Source: Stercoripulliclostridium_A sp045577735 (GTDB lineage: Bacteria > Bacillota > Clostridia > Christensenellales > DTU072). From it: a stretch of DNA of 55,932 bases. Position numbers and translations under genes: made by a program. The DNA lies in NCBI GenBank assembly GCA_045577735.1, contig JAZNIY010000014.1:1-55932 (forward strand). Direction: 5' to 3'. The notes under the pieces are model-generated. The model saw only the letters and a program-made list of their open reading frames with translations. It did no database searches and was not told where the DNA came from. Below, in pieces: positions 50,756-55,932 of the stretch. Each line of letters begins with the position of its first letter. Within the stretch, counting starts at the first letter, position 1.

Positions 50756-51937
50756 ATGGAAAAGAAAGATTACTTACATTTGTTTGAAAAAGAGTTGTTT
50801 GAAAGTTGTGTACCTTTCTGGCTAAAACACGGGTACGATACCGTTAATGGTGGTATGTACACTAGCCTTGATAGAGAGGGAAATATTTATTCGACCGACA
50901 AAGGCGTATGGATGCAAGGCAGAGCGGGCTATATGTTTTCACGTATGGCAAATGCATTCGGCAAAAAAGAATATTTGCCCGTTGCTAAGTCTTGTATAGA
51001 TTTTATTAATGCCCATTGTATCGATGAAGACGGCAGAATGTATTTTACCGTTACGGCAGATGGTAAACCCTTGCGCAAGAGAAGATATATGTTTTCCGAA
51101 ACTTTCTATATTATCGCTTGTGCAGAATATTACAAAGCTACAGGTGACCTAGAGTGCTTGGAAAATGCAAGAAAGTATTATGATTTTTGTCTTGGAATGT
51201 ATCGCGATCCCTCAAGTGATCCCTACAAGATTACTCCCAAGAGCGTGCCCGGAACACGCGACTCCAAAGCGCTAAATCTTCCTATGATTTTACTTAACGT
51301 TACCTGCGTACTTAGGGATTCGGACAAGGACAAGATTGCTTATTATGACAAAGTGGCAAAAGAGCTTGTCAACGATATTAAGGCGTTTAACATTGCAGGA
51401 ACCGGCTTCATGCTGGAAAGCATTGGCGTAAACGGAGAGTACTTCCGTGAAAGCGCCGGGGCAAGAGTCATTAACCCGGGGCACTCCATAGAACTTAGCT
51501 GGTTCTTACTTGACCAAGCATTGTATTGTGGCGATAACGAGCTTCTAGAGTTTTCAAAAAACGTTTTTGATACTGCATTTGAGTTCGGTTGGGACGAAAC
51601 CTATGGTGGTATATTGTACTTCAAAGACTACGAAGGTTATCCGGTTGAAGCCTACGAGCACGATATGAAATTGTGGTGGCCCCACAACGAGGCAATAATC
51701 GCTTCCTTGAAACTCTACAAAGAGACTGGAAGCGATAAATATTTTACCATTTTCGAAAGAGTGGTAGACTATGCTTTTGACCACTTTAGCGACTTTAAAT
51801 ATGGTGAATGGTACGGGTACCTTCGTCGCGATGGTAAACCCACGATGCCTCCTTGCAAAGGTCATACATACAAGGGACCATTTCACGTTCTTCGTATGTT
51901 GACCATCGTCATAGAGCTTCTAAGAGAGATGGTATAA
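50756..51937 (+). CDS. N-acylglucosamine 2-epimerase (AGE family)
   Basis: 393 residues with the (alpha/alpha)6 barrel of AGE/renin-binding proteins. Motifs: NGGMYTSLDREGN, GRAGYMFSRM, RKRRYMFSETFY, INPGHSIELSWFLL, KLWWPHNEAI and GPFHVLRML with catalytic-type His residues. It would interconvert ManNAc and GlcNAc, completing sialic acid breakdown started by NanA at 30759, though other sugar epimerases exist in the family. No Shine-Dalgarno. The stop overlaps the next start by 1 bp. Confidence 0.85.
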   Translation: MEKKDYLHLFEKELFESCVPFWLKHGYDTVNGGMYTSLDREGNIYSTDKGVWMQGRAGYMFSRMANAFGKKEYLPVAKSCIDFINAHCIDEDGRMYFTVTADGKPLRKRRYMFSETFYIIACAEYYKATGDLECLENARKYYDFCLGMYRDPSSDPYKITPKSVPGTRDSKALNLPMILLNVTCVLRDSDKDKIAYYDKVAKELVNDIKAFNIAGTGFMLESIGVNGEYFRESAGARVINPGHSIELSWFLLDQALYCGDNELLEFSKNVFDTAFEFGWDETYGGILYFKDYEGYPVEAYEHDMKLWWPHNEAIIASLKLYKETGSDKYFTIFERVVDYAFDHFSDFKYGEWYGYLRRDGKPTMPPCKGHTYKGPFHVLRMLTIVIELLREMV

Positions 51938-52353
51938 TGGAATACAAGGTTAAAGAAAACGTAGTTATACTAAGATTGGAAAAAGGTGAAGAAATTATTT
52001 CTTCACTTTTAACGTTAATAAACGAACTTGATATTAAGAGTGGCAGGGTAAGTGGAATTGGCGCAACAAACAACGTAACTATTGGCGTGTTTGATGCCTC
52101 TACAAAAGAGTATCACAAAAAGAATATTACCGAAGATATGGAGATACTGTCACTTTCGGGAAACCTAAGCAAAATGAATGGTTTACCATACGTGCATGTA
52201 CACGGCACGTTTGCTTCTCTTGAAAAAGTGTATGGCGGACATCTTAACGAGGCTTACGTGAGTGCAACTGCAGAAATCATTTTGGACCTTTTTGACGTTA
52301 CGGTAGAAAGAGAATATTGTGAGGAGACAGGTTTAAACCTAATTAAATTATGA
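51937..52353 (+). CDS. PPC (DUF296) domain protein
   Basis: 138 residues from ATG 51937. PPC/DUF296 fold: VILRLEKGEEIISSLL, SGRVSGIGATNNVTIGVFD, and the metal-binding region YVHVHGTFA. In plants the domain sits in AT-hook proteins; bacterial stand-alone forms have unknown roles. Translationally coupled to AGE (stop/start overlap TAATG) and to DUF218 (ATGA). Confidence 0.83.
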   Translation: MEYKVKENVVILRLEKGEEIISSLLTLINELDIKSGRVSGIGATNNVTIGVFDASTKEYHKKNITEDMEILSLSGNLSKMNGLPYVHVHGTFASLEKVYGGHLNEAYVSATAEIILDLFDVTVEREYCEETGLNLIKL

Positions 52354-52775
52354 AAGTTTTCGTATTGCTTGGAAACAGAATGAACGACGACGGCACCTTG
52401 TCGGACAAAATGAAGTTAAGGCTTTCACTTTGTGTGGAATACTATTTTGAGAATAAGCCGGATAGAATAATTGTTTCCGGTGGTATCGCAAACCCCAAAG
52501 CAGGTGTTGCAGAAGCCGACAAAATGGAAGAATATCTTTTGAATGCCGGCATACCCAGCGAGGTTATTATTAAAGAAGACAAATCGTTAACGACTAAGGA
52601 AAATGCAGAGTTTTCTTGCCCTAAGGCCAAAGAATTGGGTGCAGACGTAATGGTGTTATGCACCTCAAAAGAGCATATGGAAAGATGGTATCTTAACCCC
52701 GTAAAACTCTTTAAGCGTTACCTAAAAAAATACGATGCAACGAACATAAAACTGGAAACCTATACCAACAAATAA
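52350..52775 (+). CDS. YdcF/DUF218-like protein, truncated form
   Basis: 141 residues. N-terminal VFVLLGNRMNDDGTLSDKM, RIIVSGGIANPKAGVAEADKM, KSLTTKENA and VLCTSKEHMERW are the DUF218 blocks (YdcF/SanA family). No TM helices and shorter than the typical 190-260 residues, so a minimal soluble version. Function uncertain; cell-envelope links are reported for the family. Confidence 0.78.
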   Translation: MKVFVLLGNRMNDDGTLSDKMKLRLSLCVEYYFENKPDRIIVSGGIANPKAGVAEADKMEEYLLNAGIPSEVIIKEDKSLTTKENAEFSCPKAKELGADVMVLCTSKEHMERWYLNPVKLFKRYLKKYDATNIKLETYTNK

Positions 52776-52802
52776 AAAAAATAAAAAAAATAAAAATTAC
52801 TC

Positions 52803-52831
52803 TTGAATTATCATAATCTTTATGGTAGAAT
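52803..52831 (+). promoter_or_regulatory. promoter of the small unknown gene
   Basis: TTGAAT (52803-52808), 17 bp, TAGAAT (52826-52831). Confidence 0.72.
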
Positions 52832-52859
52832 AAGTATATATTTGTGAGAGAGGTGTTAT

Positions 52860-53105
52860 ATGGCAAACTTTAAGGCTCCTGAACATAATTCATTAGATGG
52901 TCAAATAGTTGAATACGGTGGCAAAAAATTCCGTCTTTCTTCTAACCAAGCATTTAACTACCCTGTAGAAATGCCTGTTCCTAAGTTCCAACTCAACCCC
53001 AGCATGTCTTTTACTGTAGATAACAATGGACAACTACAATTAAAGATTAAGCCAAATCCTCAAGCTGTTGGCTTCGATTATTCCGATTGGGGAAAGAAAA
53101 AATAG
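52860..53105 (+). CDS. small unknown protein, own promoter and terminator
   Basis: 81 residues, no TM, no Cys. N-terminal MANFKAPEHNSLDGQIVEYGGKK split by a Gly-rich turn, then Pro-rich VPKFQLNPSMSFTVDNNGQ and a basic tail. I do not recognise a family. SD-like GAGAGAGGTG, biased codons, and a monocistronic unit with promoter and terminator point to a real, well-expressed gene. Confidence 0.75.
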   Translation: MANFKAPEHNSLDGQIVEYGGKKFRLSSNQAFNYPVEMPVPKFQLNPSMSFTVDNNGQLQLKIKPNPQAVGFDYSDWGKKK

Positions 53106-53124
53106 TTTTTAACTAACAAAAAAT

Positions 53125-53156
53125 AAAGGCTCGCTTTTGTGAGCCTTTTATTTTTT
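53125..53156. terminator. terminator
   Basis: AAAGGCTC (53125-53132), 8-nt loop, GAGCCTTT (53141-53148) followed by TATTTTTTG. Confidence 0.85.
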
Positions 53157-53195
53157 GTTTACTAAACGATAAGTTTTAAAATCCAATTATACTAA

Positions 53196-53897
53196 TTATA
53201 TTTTTCCACCAAAGTCGCAGTCGGTTGTAATATAGTCAACTCCAAGATACATAAAGTGACGAACGACAGCAAGGTGATTAATAGTCCAAAGATTTACCTC
53301 ATGGCCCATTCGATGGGCTTTTCTAATAATATAACCCGGGCAGAATATGAACATAAGATCTATGTCATAGCCTTTGTTTAAGAAAGCTCTACCACTTGCT
53401 GGATATCTACCAAGGACCTGTAAGCGAATCTTTTTGTTGATGGAGCGCAGTCTTGCCATATTCATATAATGGAAGGATATGAAGACTACGTTTTCGATTC
53501 CAATGATTTCTTCAACGATTCTAATAAGATCTTTTAATTGATTGCGGGAAGGTATACATTTTAATTCTATAACAGGGACCTTATCACCTTTTTTGCAAAT
53601 CTTGAGGTAGTTTTCAAAGGTACAAATATAGCTTTCGCCTTCAATTTTTGCACTTCCAACTTTATTGAGGTTCATTGGAAGTTTTAACGCTTCTTCGAGG
53701 GTGATTTTAGAAACGGAAACGCTTTCGTCAGCAAAGGGGTTGTTGTCGTGACAGCAAACCCATTTTTGGTCAGAGGTGAACCAGACGTCGGTTTCTATTC
53801 CCCAAAAGAAAGAGCTTTCTGAAGCAGCTTTAAAAGATTTTTCGCTGTTTTGATAATAGACACTTGATAAACCACGATGTGCTATAAATCTAGTCAT
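53196..53897 (-). CDS. glycerophosphodiester phosphodiesterase family protein
   Basis: 233 residues. GDPD TIM barrel motifs: FIAHRGLSS (catalytic His), GIETDVWFTSDQKWVCCHDN (E-x-D and second His), VPVIELKC, INHLAV and a terminal DYITTDC. No signal peptide, so cytoplasmic. Converts glycerophosphodiesters to glycerol 3-phosphate and an alcohol. Third gene after glnN on this strand, 28 bp from the previous one. Confidence 0.88.
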   Translation of the reverse strand: MTRFIAHRGLSSVYYQNSEKSFKAASESSFFWGIETDVWFTSDQKWVCCHDNNPFADESVSVSKITLEEALKLPMNLNKVGSAKIEGESYICTFENYLKICKKGDKVPVIELKCIPSRNQLKDLIRIVEEIIGIENVVFISFHYMNMARLRSINKKIRLQVLGRYPASGRAFLNKGYDIDLMFIFCPGYIIRKAHRMGHEVNLWTINHLAVVRHFMYLGVDYITTDCDFGGKI

Positions 53898-53925
53898 GAT
53901 AATACTTCCTTCTTTTATGATTTTA

Positions 53926-54342
53926 TTAATATTTAATTGCTATTTCGGTTGCAATTGCCACAAGTTCTAGGCAGGGGCGCTTTGCATAATAGGTATCCGT
54001 TCTTTTGCTGGGAACGGGAGAGTTGTCGTTAGCGTCAGACTTGATTAAGTCTTTGCAAACGTATGAACCACACTTGTCTTCGAACTCTTTAATAGCCTTT
54101 TGACCAAGAACGTACATGTCTAGCTTGCTTAGTTCTTTGTGTTTAAGCCCAATAATCATTAGCATGCCACTAACAGCGCCACATACCTCTCTAAGCCGAC
54201 AAAAGCCACCACCAAAAGGATTGGATATAGCTTTCATATCGTCTTCTTTCATATCTACAGTTTCTGCAAGAGCCATTGCGACGGATTGTGCACAATTATA
54301 ACCTTGTAAGAACAAATCTTTTGCTTTTTGAACGTAATCCAT
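53926..54342 (-). CDS. C_GCAxxG_C_C family redox protein
   Basis: 138 residues with the pattern that names the family: GYNCAQSV, GGGFCRLREVCGAVSGM and later CGSYVCKDL and RPCLELV. Conserved cysteines suggest metal or cofactor binding; function not established. The glnN stop is followed directly by GGAG and this ATG, 8 bp gap, so it belongs to the glnN transcript. Confidence 0.85.
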   Translation of the reverse strand: MDYVQKAKDLFLQGYNCAQSVAMALAETVDMKEDDMKAISNPFGGGFCRLREVCGAVSGMLMIIGLKHKELSKLDMYVLGQKAIKEFEDKCGSYVCKDLIKSDANDNSPVPSKRTDTYYAKRPCLELVAIATEIAIKY

Positions 54343-54350
54343 AAAGACTC

Positions 54351-55932
54351 CTATTTAATTGAATATAGTAGATCGGCATATGTTGGGAAGGGCCAATCGT
54401 TTTTGTCTACAAGATTTTCGAGTTTATCGCATACTTCGCGCAACTCTTTCATTTCGAAGAAGACGTGTTCCCTGTAGAAACGTGCAATTTCCAAACTATT
54501 ATTGCCCTTATTTGCGAGTAGCGTATCGGCTTCTAGTTTATCTATGCTTGCATACAAACTTTTTGCAAGGGATGATAATTTGTTTATTAAGTCCAGCTCA
54601 ACCGAGCGATCTATGCTCTCGTCAAGAAGCTTTTTATTTAACGCCATTTGTACTATTTTTCTTTCGTACGCTAGGACGGAGGGCAATATTTGTTTCTTTG
54701 CCATATCTAGCATTGTTAACGCTTCTATGTTGATTGTTTTGGAGTAAATATCAAGAAGAATTTCTGTTCGAGAAACAATTTCATTTCTTGAAAGCACGCC
54801 GTGTTTTTCAAGAAGTAATACGTTCTTTTCGTCGGTAAAACGAGGGACGGCATCAACGGTAGAAGCTAAATTAGAAAGTCCACGTTTTTCAGCTTCGGAA
54901 ACCCATTCTTGCGAATATGAGTTACCATTGTAGATAATTCTCTTGTGCTTTTTATATGTCTTCGCAATAAGCTCGTTTAGGGATTTGTTGAAGTCTTCTG
55001 CGTTTTCCAAAACGTCGGCAAATTGGGAAAGAGCTTCTGCTACTATTACGTTCATTACGTAGTTGGTACAAGCTATGCTAAAACTTGAACCCAACATACG
55101 GAATTCAAACTTGTTGCCCGTGAATGCGAGGGGTGAAGTTCTATTGCGGTCGGTTGTGTCACGTGGGAAAGCAGGAAGCATAGAAACGCCAATTTGCATA
55201 TTGGATTTTTTCTTGCCCTTGTAGGTTGCGTGATGTTGAACGGCCTCTAGAATGTCGGTAAGCTCATCACCAAGGAATATTGAAACAATGGCAGGAGGCG
55301 CCTCGTTGGATCCTAGACGGTGATCGTTGCCAGCACTCGCCGCGCTAAGACGAAGTAGGTCTTGATATTCGTCAACGGCCTTTATGACGGCAGTGAGGAA
55401 CAATAGGAATTGTGCGTTCTCATAAGGGGTTTCGCCGGGCTCTAAAAGGTTTATACCATTGTCAGTTGAAAGGGACCAGTTGTTGTGTTTACCGCTACCG
55501 TTTACAGAATTAAAAGGTTTTTCGGCAAGTAAGCAACGAAGTCCGTTTTCCTTTGCCGCCTTCTTCATAATATCCATGGTAAGCTGATTCTGGTCGGTAG
55601 CACGGTTACAATCGGAGAAAATAGGCGCAAGCTCGTACTGACAGGGAGCGGCTTCGTTATGCTCGGTCTTCGCAGGGATGCCACGCATCCACAGCTCTCT
55701 GTCAAGGGTGGTCATGAAGTTTTTAACCTTGAAAGGAATAACTCCGAAATAATGGTCATCCAGCTCCTGTCCCTTGGTAGCAGGTGCGCCGAACAAGGTC
55801 TTTCCGGTTATTTTAAGGTCTTCACGCTGATGGTAAACGTCCTCGTCAACAAGAAAATATTCTTGTTCTCCGCCGACCATGGGAACCACACGGCGGGGCG
55901 ACATACCGAAATGCTTTAATAAACGTTTTGCC
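54351..55932 (-). CDS. glnN: class III glutamine synthetase (3' part)
   Basis: About 526 residues in the window; the frame remains open at 55932 and continues outside, since full GSIII is about 700. Recognisable parts: KHFGMSPRRVVPMVGGEQEYFL, PAKTEHNEAAPCQYELAP, NSVNGSGKHNNWS, GNDHRLGSNEAPPAI, and DTTDRNRTSPLAFTGNKFEFR with catalytic Glu and Arg residues. It ligates ammonia to glutamate. Typical of Bacteroidetes, cyanobacteria and gut Clostridia. Confidence 0.95.
   Translation of the reverse strand, partial: AKRLLKHFGMSPRRVVPMVGGEQEYFLVDEDVYHQREDLKITGKTLFGAPATKGQELDDHYFGVIPFKVKNFMTTLDRELWMRGIPAKTEHNEAAPCQYELAPIFSDCNRATDQNQLTMDIMKKAAKENGLRCLLAEKPFNSVNGSGKHNNWSLSTDNGINLLEPGETPYENAQFLLFLTAVIKAVDEYQDLLRLSAASAGNDHRLGSNEAPPAIVSIFLGDELTDILEAVQHHATYKGKKKSNMQIGVSMLPAFPRDTTDRNRTSPLAFTGNKFEFRMLGSSFSIACTNYVMNVIVAEALSQFADVLENAEDFNKSLNELIAKTYKKHKRIIYNGNSYSQEWVSEAEKRGLSNLASTVDAVPRFTDEKNVLLLEKHGVLSRNEIVSRTEILLDIYSKTINIEALTMLDMAKKQILPSVLAYERKIVQMALNKKLLDESIDRSVELDLINKLSSLAKSLYASIDKLEADTLLANKGNNSLEIARFYREHVFFEMKELREVCDKLENLVDKNDWPFPTYADLLYSIK

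Overview
The window reads as chromosome from a low-GC, spore-forming, anaerobic Firmicute of the Clostridia type, probably gut-associated. The pointers are a GPR-type spore protease, a class III glutamine synthetase, PerR with Hrb/reverse rubrerythrin instead of catalase, NanA-type sialic acid lyase with an AGE epimerase, a GH95-like glycosidase, and large BspA/internalin-like surface proteins. Nearly every kilobase is coding. There is no prophage, CRISPR array or complete insertion sequence. I cannot place it below class level.

Layout. 1-192: possible 3' end of an IS200/IS605-type element or another structured RNA. 193-2208: tRNA-Pro(GGG), rpsT, spore protease, glutamate racemase. 2314-4371: an EF-G paralogue with altered G motifs and highly biased codon use, followed by about 170-bp tandem structured repeats (4368-4740). 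4928-9570 (minus): MntP, malic enzyme, Ldh2-type malate/lactate dehydrogenase, a metallophosphoesterase remnant, glutamate dehydrogenase. 9707-14071: alpha/beta hydrolase, DUF2804 protein, GH95-like glycosidase. 14146-20803: an aromatic amino acid operon (aroF, tyrA, aroA, aroC, fused aroE-aroK, then azlCD) behind a Phe/Tyr-rich leader peptide and a four-segment attenuator. 20841-28967: small XRE repressor divergent from a roughly 2,600-residue lipoprotein. 29047-31631: GPH-type transporter divergent from N-acetylneuraminate lyase. 31682-32940: VanZ-like and hemolysin III-like membrane proteins. 33069-37041: a second XRE/BspA-like module whose surface-protein operon carries two extra genes. 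37181-38717: PerR, then Hrb and reverse rubrerythrin in one open frame. 39602-41456: aroB, aroQ and a WYL-type HTH protein without WYL domain. 41570-48486: metallo-beta-lactamase-fold hydrolase, low-MW phosphatase, MacAB-like exporter, NYN/OST-HTH protein, DUF4186. 48515-49128: phd-doc toxin-antitoxin. 49265-52775: TrpB2, then AGE epimerase, PPC-domain and DUF218 proteins. 52860-55932: unknown small protein, GDPD, C_GCAxxG_C_C protein and the 3' part of glnN.

How it fits together. Shikimate pathway genes are split between two loci (14339-19745 and 39602-41073), and together they cover DAHP synthesis to chorismate plus a branch to tyrosine. Nitrogen assimilation (gdhA, glnN), malate metabolism and oxidative defence form compact units with near-consensus sigma-A promoters. 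The most unusual signals are: two independent XRE/BspA modules of identical regulatory design (a palindromic operator exactly filling the 17-bp promoter spacer); the aromatic attenuator; a recurring -10/6 nt/ATG arrangement that predicts leaderless transcripts; and the internal Shine-Dalgarno start inside the Hrb-rubrerythrin frame.
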